A DNA stretch of 64,000 nucleotides from Panaeolus papilionaceus (lineage: Eukaryota > Basidiomycota > Agaricomycetes > Agaricales): positions 1,240,001 through 1,304,000 of the forward strand of contig JADNRZ010000014.1 in assembly GCA_015501605.1 (NCBI GenBank), given 5' to 3'. The position numbers were made by a program, and so were the translations under genes. The notes beneath the pieces were generated by a model. That model was given only the letters and a program-made list of their open reading frames with translations. It did no database searches and was not told where the DNA came from. Every line of letters begins with the position of its first letter. The first letter of the stretch is position 1. This document shows, piece by piece, positions 24,951 to 35,272 of this stretch.

Positions 24951-25353
24951 TCATTCTACACGCCGTGCTCAAGCCGTGCTCGGGTCTTCGTTTCATTTTC
25001 GCCCAGAATCAACACATTTTGACAGTAAGCATGGATGGCTCGAAGCACGATGTGACTCCAGAGAGAGATGCAATGTACGGGGCGACATATGAAAACCGGC
25101 TCCGAACAAAAGACATAAAAATCAATTGCCCGTGCTGACGAAGAACAACTCACGCTAACGTAGCTCGACGTTAGTGTCTTCGTCGCCACATCTTACTGAT
25201 CTACTGTCCCGATTATGTAATGATTCATTACAATAATATGACTTTTCTAGTGCATTTTCCAAACAGAATGGGGAGCGGCAGTGATGTTGTGCCTCCAGGA
25301 AGCGAAGCGAACTACGATTCATAGCGGTGTCTAATCCACTCGTCCCAAATGAG
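24951..25353 (+). promoter_or_regulatory. shared upstream block, family A gene 2
   Basis: Contains the conserved series CAGAATCAACACATTTTGAC, ATGGCTCGAAGCACGATGTG, AAAACCGGCTCCGAACAA, GACGAAGAACAACTC and CTAATCCACTCGTCCCAAAT, ending at the core promoter. Confidence 0.6.
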
Positions 25354-25393
25354 AGGTAGCATGGTCTCTCTCTCCCTAAGTACGTATAAAAGC
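25354..25393 (+). promoter_or_regulatory. family A core promoter, gene 2
   Basis: AGGTAGCATGGTCTCTCTCT, then CTAAGTACGTATAAAAGCAA; the TATA box at 25385 is about 80 bases before the ATG. Confidence 0.75.
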
Positions 25394-25464
25394 AAGGCTT
25401 CAGAATCCATCCACTCAAGCCCACTCAAGAAACCTACCAAATCGCCCACATTCAATTTGCCGCA

Positions 25465-25878
25465 ATGCAGTTCAAGCTCATCTCACTCACCACACTCGCT
25501 ATCGTTGCCTCGATCGTTATGGCCTCACCTGCGCTTTCCAGTAACAAGCAAGGCCTGGCCCCATGTGGCACCGACCGACCCAACCGTCTCTGCTGCGAGG
25601 GCCCAAGTCATATTTCTAGTGTGAACTGCACAAAATTGTTAAGCGATACCGGTCTAGGCAGTCATTGGTAAGAACTAGTGCTTGTTGGGTTATAAATGTG
25701 TCGTTTTAACCCAAGATTTTGTTCAGCTACGACACGATCGTGTGCTGTAAAAAATATGGTGAGTACTCTTTCTATGCTGATGTTGAATTGGATTCTTTAT
25801 GAGGCTTGCATTTTCGACCCTCCTACAGATGTTGATTATAATGAGGGCTTTGACTGTGTTTACCCAGCTGAGAACTGA
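25465..25878 (+). CDS. family A small secreted eight-cysteine protein 2 (hydrophobin-like spacing)
   Basis: Three exons, join(25465..25667,25727..25758,25829..25878), 94 residues. Signal peptide MQFKLISLTTLAIVASIVMA, then C-x8-CC-x10-C-x12-C-x5-CC-x12-C. This copy is decisive for the family's splicing: reading through past the GTAAGA donor meets a TAA immediately, whereas splicing there restores SHCYDTIVCC in frame with the other paralogues and gives the same total length. The last exon ends FDCVYPAEN. Eight cysteines in a C-CC-C-C-CC-C order is the hydrophobin pattern, and C5-x5-CC fits class I. A similar cysteine order could also have arisen independently. Confidence 0.78.
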
Positions 25879-26197
25879 AGAGCAGGAGAGCACATTCACG
25901 AAGCTAGGAGAGGTAGTTCTAATTTACACGACGGTATTGATATTCTGTTAGTGTAGTATTGGCGCTGTATACAATTTTGCCTGTTTTGGCGATCATACAC
26001 GATGGACGACGAGCCATCTTTACACGAGCGACAATTTAAGGGGGATAGATAATAGGACGGAGACAAAGAGAGAAAAGACTCAATGGTACTGCATACACTT
26101 GATGCAGGCCCAGAGTTGCGTTGGTTCCGCACGTGCTGACTTCAAGCTGCATCATGCCGCATTTGGAATCTGGATTTTAGAATGTGAACCCTGTTTA
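25879..26197. other. 3' flank of family A gene 2
   Basis: Closely related to the flanks after family A genes 4 and 5 (TTTGCCTG.TTTGG, ACGAGCCATC, AATTTAAGGGGGATAGATA, CGTTGGTTCCGCACGTGCTG). No gene seen. Confidence 0.5.
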
Positions 26198-26541
26198 CAG
26201 TCGTTTGCATTGACTTTTGCAAACCGAATTTCGCAAAAGCTGTTTGGTTATGTTTGAACCATCACAAAAAAGTGACATTCAGGGTCAGACAAGAGAGTGG
26301 ACTAGACCCAGAACTATTTCCTCACTTGCTGGCTGGCTGTAGTCCTCGAACAGTCTACTATATCCTAACATATGACAGAGACTTTGGAACCACACATAAT
26401 CCATTTACACGTCCCCATGGTGGAAGTAGGAAGCTCAATGTCACTGACTCATCCTGCTGCAGGTGTGACAGGGAGTAACTAACAAACAACACCACACAGC
26501 TTTTGTTAAATTCGGTTTGCAAAAGTCAATGCAAACGACTG
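26198..26541. mobile_element. 344-base mariner-type MITE with TA duplication and a paralogous empty site
   Basis: The ends are inverted repeats, identical over the first 34 bases (beginning CAGTCGTTTGCATTGACTTT) and similar to about 60. TA flanks both sides (26196-26197 and 26542-26543). The paralogous flank after family A gene 4 has the uninterrupted site CTGTTTAAACCTCTCC near 32932-32947, which equals this locus with the element and one TA removed. No transposase is encoded inside. CAGT termini, TA target duplication and size fit a non-autonomous Tc1/mariner element, inserted after the segments duplicated. Confidence 0.85.
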
Positions 26542-26599
26542 TAAACCTCTCCTCTCACCATCAAGTCGAACGTTGGACAAAGCACTAAATCTCGTCTTT

Positions 26600-26870
26600 T
26601 TCTGGCTTATCATTGACTCTTGAGATACAAATAGTGTGGAGGAGGGAGTGGTACAGCAGAACCAGAATTGACAGGATGAGAAGAACGAGAAAGATCAATG
26701 AGGGCGGCAGCGTCGGTACAAGAGACGCCGCACACTGGAGGGAGGGGAAAGATGGAACGCAGAGGCTCTTTGGATGGCTGAACCAACGAGGGAGACTCAT
26801 AAGGAGGAGTAAGTAACGCACAAGAAAGTGACGATGCTGGATCAGGAGTTTGTCTGTGTGACGGTGAGCT
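26600..26870 (+). pseudogene. gene X remnant 2 (internally deleted)
   Basis: Matches an internal part of gene X exon 1 (ACAAGAGACGCCGCACACTG and GGCTCTTTGGATGGCTGAAC, equivalent to the YKRRRTQEGG..AFWLAEPT segment). It then jumps to the 3' end of exon 2 (ACGCACAAGAAAGTGACG, CTGGATCAGGAGTTTG). Frame is not maintained. The same internal deletion is present in the copy at 33.0 kb, so units 2 and 4 share an ancestor that already carried it. Confidence 0.65.
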
Positions 26871-27330
26871 TGACCCTTTTTATCTGTCCCCTCCTTCGCT
26901 GAGCGCTGTCTTTGGTTATCGTTCCACATTAGGAATGACAGCAGTGTCGATGACGCGTCGAGTCTTGACGTGGCGTCCTGTTGCATTGGTTCGTTTCTAC
27001 TTTCACCGCAGCCTCACAAGCTCCATGACACATCGTTCCTCTTCTTGTGCGTTTTCTCTATTCTTTTCCTAGTATTCTCTTTTTTTCTCGTTGTCTTGTA
27101 CTCCCCCTTTCTGTATCACTCTCATTCTCTTCCGTGTCCCCCACTCCTATCCTTCTCACACCTTTTTCCCCGTGCAACCCTCCGAGCCTCCTCTTTCTTC
27201 TCGATCGATTTGTCGAAATCCGCCTGTGGCGATGTGCCAGGTGAGTATATGCGGCGCAATTCCATCTCCTTCTTTGTTACTCTTTTTATTTTATTTTTCT
27301 TTCTCGTTCTGCGTATTGAAAACGACCGTA
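26871..27330. repeat. gene X 3'-flank copy, unit 2
   Basis: Contains CTTTGGTTATCGTTCCACAT, TTCTACTTTCACCGCAGCCT, and the core GATTTGTCGAAATCCGCCTG at 27206 followed by GCGATGTGCCAG. Also found in the units at 33.4 and 38.3 kb. No gene. Confidence 0.6.
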
Positions 27331-27334
27331 CAGT

Positions 27335-27890
27335 GTGGGGACGTCACCTACCCAACTCTTAATCCAGCAGACTATCATAACATTCTTTCTACCAACGCGC
27401 CCACCAAGGAGAGCACCTACACCCACCCAAAGGGCCCATTTCCATCTCTTTAAACCACGGTTATCACCGAAACTGAGATCAAGGCAGAGCTGCTGCCGAG
27501 TGTTGCAGCTGATGGAGCGCTGGTGAAGGGTATGGTGTTTGATAGTCCTGTGCATTCACTTTCCCCCCCCTATCCTTCTATTTTCATTGTTCCATTCCTT
27601 CCTCGGTCGTCTGTCTTTCTTTTTTCTCGCTTGTTCCTTCATCATTCCACTGCTCGCGCGTCTTCCTCTCATTTCTCTCTTCTCTCGTCCACTCTTTATT
27701 CTAATATCACTGTGGATTTGACTCATACCTTTCCCGCTCTTCACCCCTGGTAAAAATTTGGCGTATGTATGCACTTGGACCTGAGTCGTGCTTATCCAGC
27801 TACCCGGCCAATCATATGCTAACCAATTTTCATTCGCAGACCACCTGCCTCATCCACTATTACTAAAAGGTTCCAGGGGGAATGAATATC
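27335..27890 (+). pseudogene. isomerase 3' remnant, unit 2
   Basis: Around 27380-27540 the sequence matches isomerase exon 5 (TTCTACCAACGCGCCCACCA; AAACTGAGATCAAGGCAGAG; GCAGCTGATGGAGCGCTGGT). An intron 6-like stretch follows, and at 27839-27884 an exon 7 remnant (CTCATCCACTATTACTAAAA) in which the reading frame meets a stop. Exons are truncated and out of frame. Confidence 0.7.
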
Positions 27891-28560
27891 CGACGAGGAG
27901 GATATGCGAGTAGGTACAGGGATGATTAAATTGTAACAAGACGAATGAGTTTCGCTTTGCGTTATTGATGAGGATACTGATTATGTACGATATAGACGAG
28001 GCGGACGAACGAGAGAAAGATGGAATGGAACTCATTATTGACACTTTTTCTACGACTTTGAATGCATTGGGTCTGTTCAGCTGTGTGCGGGTTTGACTCT
28101 TCTGAATTCGCGAGTCGTTGGCAGGGGAGATTCAGCTCAGGAAGCCAACCCCAGCTGTCCTCATTTGACCCAGAATCAGCGTCTGCCTGGATTATTCAAA
28201 AGAACCATGCGACTCCTGATTTTTCTCCGAGTCGTTTCTTTCTGCGTTTGGCTTTCAATGGTTCAACAACTATTGCAGGGTGCTTGAACCTCTTAAAATG
28301 TACCTGCTTGTCGGGTTTGGTTAAGTAGAAGTGAAGTGAGTTGGCAGTGTTGAAGGTACTTTCGGTTTGTCCAGTCGACGTGCATTCATTTAGGCCTGGG
28401 ATCAGCATGTTTTGACAGCAACGCACAGTATTTATGACGAACGACTATCTCAAACGTAGCTTGAACCTGGCACCTAGAGTGCAAGGGTTGCTCCTCCAAG
28501 AAGCGGAGCGAACGACGACGCATGCAGGGCTACTCCACTCACCAAGGGGTCAAATATGGA
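27891..28560. other. isomerase 3'-flank copy and family A upstream block, unit 2
   Basis: Includes GTAACAAGACGAATGAG after the exon 7 remnant, the TTGCAGGGTGCTTGAACC spacer motif near 28273, and a short version of the shared upstream block near 28390-28550. No gene. Confidence 0.5.
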
Positions 28561-28602
28561 AGGTAGCGTGGTCTCTCTGTACCCAGATACGTATAGAAGC
28601 AA
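28561..28602 (+). promoter_or_regulatory. family A core promoter, gene 3
   Basis: AGGTAGCGTGGTCTCTCTGT, then CAGATACGTATAGAAGCAAC. The TATA box is changed to TATAGAA, and the gene behind it is broken. Confidence 0.6.
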
Positions 28603-28689
28603 CAATCGCTGACGACCTCACTTCAGCATTCAATCAACTCAACCCCATTTAAGCAGCCTATCAAATCCATAAGATTCAACCTCCCAACG

Positions 28690-29098
28690 ATGCAATTTAT
28701 GCTCATCTCACTCACCACACTCTCCATTGTTGCCTCACTTGCTATCGCCTCTCCAGCGGTTTCCACCAACAAGCAAGATCTAAGCGCGTGCCCTGCCGCA
28801 AACCCTATCGCCTTTGCTGTAGCGAAGCATATCAACAGGATATCCAGACCTGCTCTGTCCTCCCGCGTGATGGCAGTAATGATGTTGACTGGTGGGGACT
28901 TCGTGCTTGTCAATTGTATGTGAATTGTTTTAAGCCGACGTTTTTGTATAGCGCCTAGTCGTTCAAGTGCTATGAAGAGATTGGTGAGTACTCTTAATGT
29001 GTTGTTGCCGATTTAAATTGCTTATGGGCCCTGGATTCGCTCGTACAGGCCCATTAATATTTAATACCGTCTATAACTGTGTCCCAGACTCGAACTAA
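28690..29098 (+). pseudogene. family A gene 3, inactivated
   Basis: The signal peptide region (MQFMLISLTTLSIVASLAIA) is intact. A small indel between the codon for cysteine 1 and the CC pair (near 28805-28815) shifts the frame: the CGCCTTTGCTGTAGC that would carry the RLCC segment is now read in the wrong phase. The second exon carries an in-frame TAG and has lost one of the paired cysteines, although the GTGAGTACTC donor and the third exon with TGTGTCCCAG and AACTAA can still be found. Promoter decay and coding decay agree, so I call it a pseudogene. Confidence 0.75.
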
Positions 29099-30150
29099 AG
29101 CGAGGAAGAGCGCATTGGCGAATACAATGAGTTGTTGAGGTGCGGGAGGTCGTTTTAGATAATATGATACAGTTGACATGTGTTGTGGATGTATTACATA
29201 GACCATTGATGAGCGCGCAACGTTGGGACGTCAAATGAAAACAAAAACAAAAACAAAAGAGCACGGTGAAGGGAGGGGTGCAGGTGATAGTGGTGTTGCA
29301 AGGTGAGTGAAGACAAGACGAGTGCGCTCAGTTGCAAGGTCGTGGGGTCCGGTGAGCTGAAGTTATGAGACAGAGTTAAGGAGGCGATGGTGAGGTGTTC
29401 AGGTCGGCGACGGCGACGCTGAGGAACAATATGAATCAAAATGGGGCTGATGAACGGTTGGGGAAGCGATTCGGGATAAAAACCGCCAGCGGCGGCGACT
29501 GAGTACGAAGGCCAGTGATGGTGACTACCTAGGACAACTGGGAGACGAAGAACTACGAGGAAAACTGAACCAGACACGGCTGGCGGCGCTGATATTGCTG
29601 GAACGAGGACGATACGAGACTGAAAGCAGAAACTGAATCTGGGGAGTGAGACTATTCCGATTTTTCAAGGTAAGATAGTGTACAGTTTATATATTCTACC
29701 TGCAGAGCTATCTACCAAATAAAAAAGTGAGTTAAAATGACAAAATGAATGAGAACGGTGACTAGAAAAGAAACAAGAACACCGAAATTAAAGAGATGAG
29801 ACAAAGGAGAACAAAATAATCGAGGGACTTTTGAATGTATGAGGTGAAGAGGAGGGGGATCGAGGTATAAAGTGAGGTGGCTGAGGGTCATATAAATGCG
29901 TTGAGAGGAGCGATGAAGCGCTGGTTTGGATAATAGACGTGACAGCTTGTGCGCTTGAGCTTGATCCTGATGACGTGGGGTGGGCATGTGTGAGCGGAGT
30001 CGGTGAAGTTGCCCCTACTTTCCGATTTTTCTTGGATTTTCTCTTCTTTTCCCTTGGCATCAAAGCGTCGTCGTCGTCGCCGCGTCTCAGCTCAGCGTCG
30101 CTGTTGTAAGCTGCGCGCTCATTTTCATGAGTAACGCGCGCTGTGCTCAC
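29099..30150. other. family A flank and decayed coding-like segment, no intact gene
   Basis: 29200-29680 is purine-rich sequence resembling 22470-22780. On the minus strand 30150-29960 reads NSDAELRRGDDDDALM and a Lys/Arg-rich KKRKSKKNRK segment, which looks like part of a nuclear protein. The matching stretch at 24.07 kb does not keep the frame, so it is probably a remnant captured in the duplicated unit. Confidence 0.4.
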
Positions 30151-30840
30151 CATTTTACCACATATGCATTAGCATCGGGCCACACTCGCACCTACAACTC
30201 TGCATCCCTCTTCTCCCCCATTTATCCTTATGTTCTTCATTCTTCTTTCATATTCTAGTTTTACCCTTGGTTTCTTCGTGACTCATCTCATGTTGTCGGT
30301 CATTCCTTTCCCATTGCTTTGATTTTTATAAAATGACAAATAAAATGTACCAAGTATAAAGAAAATATGAAGCTTTTTCGCCCCCCAACTCGTATTTCGT
30401 GCTTGTAATGGTCTTCTGCCATTGGTTCGTGCTTGTGCACCTTTGTATTTCGCTCAGTTCGTTCGAATCACCTTCCCCACTCCTACTTCGTCTACCCATT
30501 ACTTTTCAACTCCTCTCCTCTCCTCTCTGTCGGTGCACGTCGCGCGCTTGCTTGTTTCCTTCGTCGTACTATCGCTCACGGTCAACCCTTCGCTTCATCA
30601 TCCTATTGTGTATTTTCACCCTCTTGAAGATTTTGTGAGCGTCTTCACACCTGTTGACCCCAGTGTTGACATCACTCCACCACGACGCGCACACTGGCAC
30701 CACCGCATTGTTTCATTTGAATTGTCGTAACACCGAATGGGCGAGCTGGTGGCTTCTGGAGTAATATTGGGACGTCATCTACCCAAACTCCAATCCCACA
30801 GAAGCTGAGGACAACACGCCGTGTCGGCGGGATTTAAGAT
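30151..30840. repeat. unit 3 segment duplicated from/with 24.1-24.85 kb
   Basis: Long, nearly identical alignment with 24170-24850, including AAATGTACCAAGTATAAAGA, the CACCTTTGTATTTCGCTCAG stretch and GGAGTAATATTGGGACGTCA. This is the closest pair of units in the array. Confidence 0.7.
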
Positions 30841-31540
30841 GCTTACAGGTATGCGCTTGTTATCTCAACTCTGACTCCTCGGCCTGCTGTCCATTCGTTG
30901 GCTTTCTTTTCCATTCCATTTTCCATCTCGCTATCCCACACGCTAACCAATTTTTTTTTGCAGACTATGGTCTACCGGCATTATCTATTATTACCAAAAG
31001 GTTCGGGAAGGAATGAATGTCCGATGAATAGGATACGCGAATAGGTACGGGGATGAGTAAATTTTAGGTTTTGGATGATTGTCATCATTATATAAAAGAT
31101 AGACGATGGGGACAAACGAGAATTTCTGAGGAAGAAGGAAAGGGCTGGCACGAAGTGAAATCGAATTGTTTAGTTGTACTTTTTATATAATTTTAACTGG
31201 AATAGTGTTCTGGAGCAGTGTGCGATTGTGACCGTTCTGAATTAGTGAGGCGGTTACAGTCGTCGGACATAGAGGTAGTAAGATCAAGTTCATTGGCGAC
31301 TCCTAGCCCCGAACGATCTTTCGCTTTCGTTGATGCGCCCTAGTTGCACCCCCTCCAGGATTTTTCGCATTTCTTTCGACTCGCCAACACCCCTTGCTCG
31401 GGTTGTTGAGTGAGTACATCAGGGAGAGACTGCATACTTATGTGCATTTCGCCTCCTCAGGAATCGAAATTGGGGTCCATACTTTTGGTAGTCACATAAA
31501 CATCATATGCAGTTCGTGATTAGGCTAATTCATCGCAGCG
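30841..31540 (+). pseudogene. isomerase exon 7 remnant and 3' flank, unit 3
   Basis: The acceptor TTTTTTTTTGCAG at 30951-30963 is followed by a recognisable exon 7 (CCGGCATTATCTATTATTAC and AAAGGTTCGGGAAGGAATGA, equivalent to GLIHYYQKFRKE then stop), with an extra base shifting the frame near its start. The 3' flank continues to match (GATACGCGAATAGGTACGGG). There is no exon 5 here. Confidence 0.7.
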
Positions 31541-32013
31541 TTGTGCTTGAGGCTTGAGCTTGAAGTTGGTGCCAGGTGTACCCAGTCTTGCTGTTACCAA
31601 TGTAGTTTGAACGATTTTACAGACCGCGCTCCAGCCGTCCTCGGGTCTTCGCTTCATTTTCGCCCAGAATCTGAGAATCAACACATTTTGACAGTAAGCA
31701 TGGATGGCTCGAAGCACGATGTGACTCCAGAGAGGGAAGCGATACTAGGCGAGATACGAAAATCGGTTCCAAACAAAAAGATATAAAATCAATTTCCTGT
31801 GCTGACGAACAACAACTCTCCCGAACGTAGCTCGAGTTCAGTGCCTTTGTCGCCACATCGTACCGATATACTGTCACAATTAATGATGTATTATAATGAT
31901 ATGACTTTTCTAGCGCGTTTGTCGAACAGAATAGAGAGCGGCAATGTTGCGCCGCCAGGAAACAAAGCGAACTACGATTCATGGCGGTGGCTAATCCACT
32001 CGTCCCAAATGAG
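31541..32013 (+). promoter_or_regulatory. shared upstream block, family A gene 4
   Basis: Ordered motifs as before gene 2: CAACACATTTTGACAGTAAG, GATGGCTCGAAGCACGATGT, GACGAACAACAACTCTCCCG, and CTAATCCACTCGTCCCAAAT immediately before the core promoter. Confidence 0.65.
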
Positions 32014-32054
32014 AGGTAGCATGGTCTCTCTCTCCCCAAATACGTATAAAAGCA
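32014..32054 (+). promoter_or_regulatory. family A core promoter, gene 4
   Basis: AGGTAGCATGGTCTCTCTCT, then CCCAAATACGTATAAAAGCA; TATA at 32045, about 95 bases before the ATG. Confidence 0.75.
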
Positions 32055-32140
32055 ACACTTGTACATCGCCTCACTTCAGACTCAACCCACTCAAGCCTAC
32101 CCAAGCCACCTACCAAATCGCCAACATTCAATTTGCTGCA

Positions 32141-32553
32141 ATGCATTTCAAGCTCATCGTACTGACCACACTCTCCATCGTTGCGTCGATCGTTATGGCC
32201 TCACCTGCGCTTTCCAGTAACAAGCAAGGCCTGGCCAGATGTGACGACAATCGACCCTTCCGCCTCTGCTGTCCGTCCCCAGATCAACATGTTGGTTTAG
32301 CATGCGAAGAATGGAACCCTGACACCAGTGAAGACAGTGATTGGTATGAACCCGTACCTGTTTGGTTGTATGTGTGTTGTTTTAACCCAAGATTTTGTTC
32401 AGCTCTGACACGATCATATGCTGTGGAGAGTACTGTGAGTACTCTTTCTGTGCTCTGATGTTGAATTGGATTGCTTATGAGGTTGCATTCGACCCTTGTA
32501 TAGATGAATTTAAGCGTGAAGGCGATGACTGTGTCCGCCCAGCTAAGAACTGA
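32141..32553 (+). CDS. family A small secreted eight-cysteine protein 4 (hydrophobin-like spacing)
   Basis: Three exons, join(32141..32343,32403..32434,32504..32553), 94 residues. Signal peptide MHFKLIVLTTLSIVASIVMA, then C-x8-CC-x10-C-x12-C-x5-CC-x12-C. Donor 1 is GTATGA within GATTG|GTATGA; splicing there makes SDCSDTIICC. The alternative donor GTATGTGTG gives a 35-base intron, too short for this genome, and drops cysteine 5. The mature chain is acidic (EEWNPDTSEDSD between C4 and C5). The product is probably an extracellular disulfide-rich protein; function unknown. Confidence 0.78.
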
Positions 32554-33000
32554 AGAAAAGGAGAGCACATCCGCGAAACAAGGAGATGTATTTCTAGACG
32601 CCACGGCAGTATTGGTATTCTGGTAGTGTAGTATTGGCGCTGTCAACAATTTTGCCTGGTTTGGAAATGAGAGACGAAGGACGGCGAGCCATCCTCACCC
32701 GAGTGACAATTTAAGGGGGATAGATAGGACGGAGACAATGAGAGAAAAGACGTAGTTGTACTGCATACATCACAATCTTCATCAATTTATTATGCTGCCA
32801 ACCAGACTACATTCGGAGGCGCAAACAGGTGTTGGTTTCATGCACACTTGGTGCAGGCCCAGAATTGCGTTGGTTCCGCACGTGCTGAGTCCAAGCTGCA
32901 TGATGCCGCATTTGGATTTGGACATTTGAACACTGTTTAAACCTCTCCTCTCGCCATCAAGTCAAAGGTTGGGCAAAGCGCTGAACCTCGTCTTGTGTAT
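32554..33000. other. 3' flank of family A gene 4, carrying the MITE empty site
   Basis: Matches 25879-26600 with the element removed; the junction CTGTTTAAACC is uninterrupted here. No gene seen. Confidence 0.6.
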
Positions 33001-33290
33001 GTCAAAAGGCTCCCTCTCAAAATGTTCTGGCTTATCATTGACTCGTTGTGATACGAATAGTGCGGAGGAGGGAGTGGTACAGCAGAACCACAATTGACAG
33101 GATTAGGACAACGAGAAAGAAAGTATGAGGGGGAGGTGTCAGCACAAGAGACACCGCACACAGGAAGGAGGGGTAAGAAAGAACACAGAGGCTCTTTGGA
33201 TGGCTGAAACAACGAGGGACTCTCATAAGGAGGAGTAACAGGACGCACAAGAAGGTGAGCGGGTTGATGAGAGGTTGTTTGCATGACGGT
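33001..33290 (+). pseudogene. gene X remnant 3 (internally deleted)
   Basis: Very similar to remnant 2: ACAAGAGACACCGCACACAG and GGCTCTTTGGATGGCTGAAA, then a jump to CGCACAAGAAGGTGAGCGG and the C-terminal end. Frame is not maintained. Confidence 0.65.
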
Positions 33291-33869
33291 GAGCTTGGCC
33301 TTGAGCCTTTCTCTCTCTTCCCTCCTTCGCTGAACGTTGTCTTTGGTTATCGTTCCACATTAGGAATGACAGTGGTGTCCCCTCCCCTCCGCGTCAAACC
33401 ACCTATTCATCTTCCCTCTCATGCGTCTTTTCTCCCTGTAGGCGCGTCCTGTCGCATTGGTTCGTTTCTACTTTCACCGCACCCTCACAAGCTCCAGGAA
33501 CTCACCTATTCTCTTTTGTTATTCATAGTTGAATTTATTGCGGTTCAACTACTTCTTGTTTATTTTCCAACACCATGATACATCGTTTCTCTAAGTTCTC
33601 TTGTGCGTTTGCTCTTTTCTTTTCCTAGCATTCCCATTTTCTTGTCATGTTGTGCTCGCCCTTTCTCTATGACTCTCATTCTCCCCCGTGTCCCTGGCTC
33701 CTCCAGTCCTCCTTGCACCTTCTTCCTCATGCAACTCTCCGCACCTCCTCACTCTACCAACTTTTCTTCTTGATCGATTTGTCGAAATCCGCCTGTGGCG
33801 ATGTGCCAGGTGGATATATAGGCGGTGTAATTCCATTTCCTTCTCTGTTTCTCCTTTTATTTTGTTTTT
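33291..33869. repeat. gene X 3'-flank copy, unit 4
   Basis: AATTTATTGCGGTTCAACTA at 33532 and GATTTGTCGAAATCCGCCTG at 33775, followed by GGTGGATATATAGGCGGTG. No gene. Confidence 0.6.
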
Positions 33870-34330
33870 CTTAGAGCTGGTGCCGAGTCTTGCAGCTGAT
33901 GAAGCACTGGTGAAGGGTATGGTGTTAGTCCTGTACATTCACTTCTTTTCCCCCTATCTTTCTGTTTCATCGTTCCATTAGTTCCTCGGTCGTCTGCCTT
34001 TCTTTTTTCTCGCTTGTTCCTTCATCATTCCACTGCTCACGTCTTCCTCTCATTTCTCTCCCTCTCTCGTCCACTCTTTATTCTTATATCAGTGCGCATT
34101 TGACGCATTCCTTTCCTGCTCTTCACCCCTGGTAAAAATTCGCTGCAATGTATGCGCTTGGTCCCTGTTTGTGCTTATTCAGCCTGCGTACAACCCGTTT
34201 TCTTTCCTTGTCGTTTCGTTTATTTCATTTTAATGTCGCTACCCCGCCAACCATATGCTAATCAATTGTCATTCGCAGAACACCGGTCTCATCTACTATT
34301 AGCCAAAAATTCAGGGAGGAATGAACATCC
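33870..34330 (+). pseudogene. isomerase 3' remnant, unit 4
   Basis: 33873-33930 matches the later part of exon 5 (GAGCTGGTGCCGAGTCTTGC, GCAGCTGATGAAGCACTGGT). An intron 6-like pyrimidine-rich stretch follows, and an exon 7 remnant at 34280-34323 (GGTCTCATCTACTATTAG) contains a stop in place of the second conserved Tyr codon. Confidence 0.68.
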
Positions 34331-35211
34331 GAGGAGGTGCGGGGATGAGCAGCTTGTAATGTCCGCCATTGGGTTTTGGATGGTTGTACATAATTATATA
34401 TTCAATGAGGACGAACGAGAGGAAGAACTGAGGAATGGAATGTTGTTTATTTGTATTCTTTAAACGATTTTTAATGGATTGGCTCTGTTCGGCTGCGTGC
34501 CGCTTGCAGTATGATCTGAATTAGTGAGTCGGTGGTTGAACACTGAGATAAGATCAAGGTCAGGAAGTCGACCCCGCAAAATCTCGAACAATCTCTCGCC
34601 TTCGTTTTCATGCCCTGCGCACAACCTCTCCGAGTTCTTCCTCGTTTCTTTCTGCTTTTGGGTTTCAACGTTTCGACCACTATTGCAGGAGTGCTTGAAC
34701 CTCCTAAAATGTAATGGTCTGTCGGGTACCGTTACGTAGAACTGAAGCGAGTTAGCTGTGTTGAAATTACTTTCGGATTGTCCGATATGTACTGGGGAGG
34801 GAATGTCCCCATGCATTTTGACTCCAGTAATGCTCAGGTTGAAATTCGTCCCAGTCTGTGAGCTCGATGTTCCAACTTGTACCATTAACTATGTAGTTTG
34901 AACGATTCTCCAAGCTGTCCTCATGGTTCCAAGCACGATTTGACTCCAAAGGGAGATGTAATGTGACCGCCAGGCGAGATATGAAAAGCGGGTCCGAGCA
35001 AAAGGACCTAAAAATCAATTTCCTTTGCTGACGAAGAACAATTCTCCCGAACGTAGCTCGATCTTGGTATCTCCGAGTCCATCGCCACATAGTAAAGATA
35101 TACTATCCCGATTAATGATCTATTATAATGAAATGACTCGTCTAGCGCATTTTTCGAACAGAATAGAGAGCGCACATGTTGCGCCTCCAGGAAGCGAAGT
35201 GAACTACGATC
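34331..35211. other. isomerase 3'-flank copy and an upstream block that has lost its family A gene
   Basis: Includes the TTGCAGGAGTGCTTGAACC spacer near 34684 and a complete-looking shared upstream block at about 34890-35211 (AAGCGGGTCCGAGCAAAAGG, GAACAGAATAGAGAGCGCAC, GCGAAGTGAACTACGAT). The block then stops abruptly and runs into the 3' flank of the inverted family B gene 3. Confidence 0.55.
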
Positions 35212-35272
35212 CGTCCTTTTTCTTACCTTTTTCTTCCTCTCATTCGCACTCCTGGCCTTTCAACGCAACTGT

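Noticed and set aside
26970..27362. Apparent membrane proteins in the plus-strand pyrimidine tracts (also near 33645, 38379 and 23689)
   Set aside because: Copies of the gene X 3' flank; the frames differ between copies and have no family resemblance.
32141..32458. Family A models with a 35-base intron starting at GTATGTGTG
   Set aside because: Too short for this genome's introns, it loses the fifth cysteine and fails in copy 2, where a stop precedes it.
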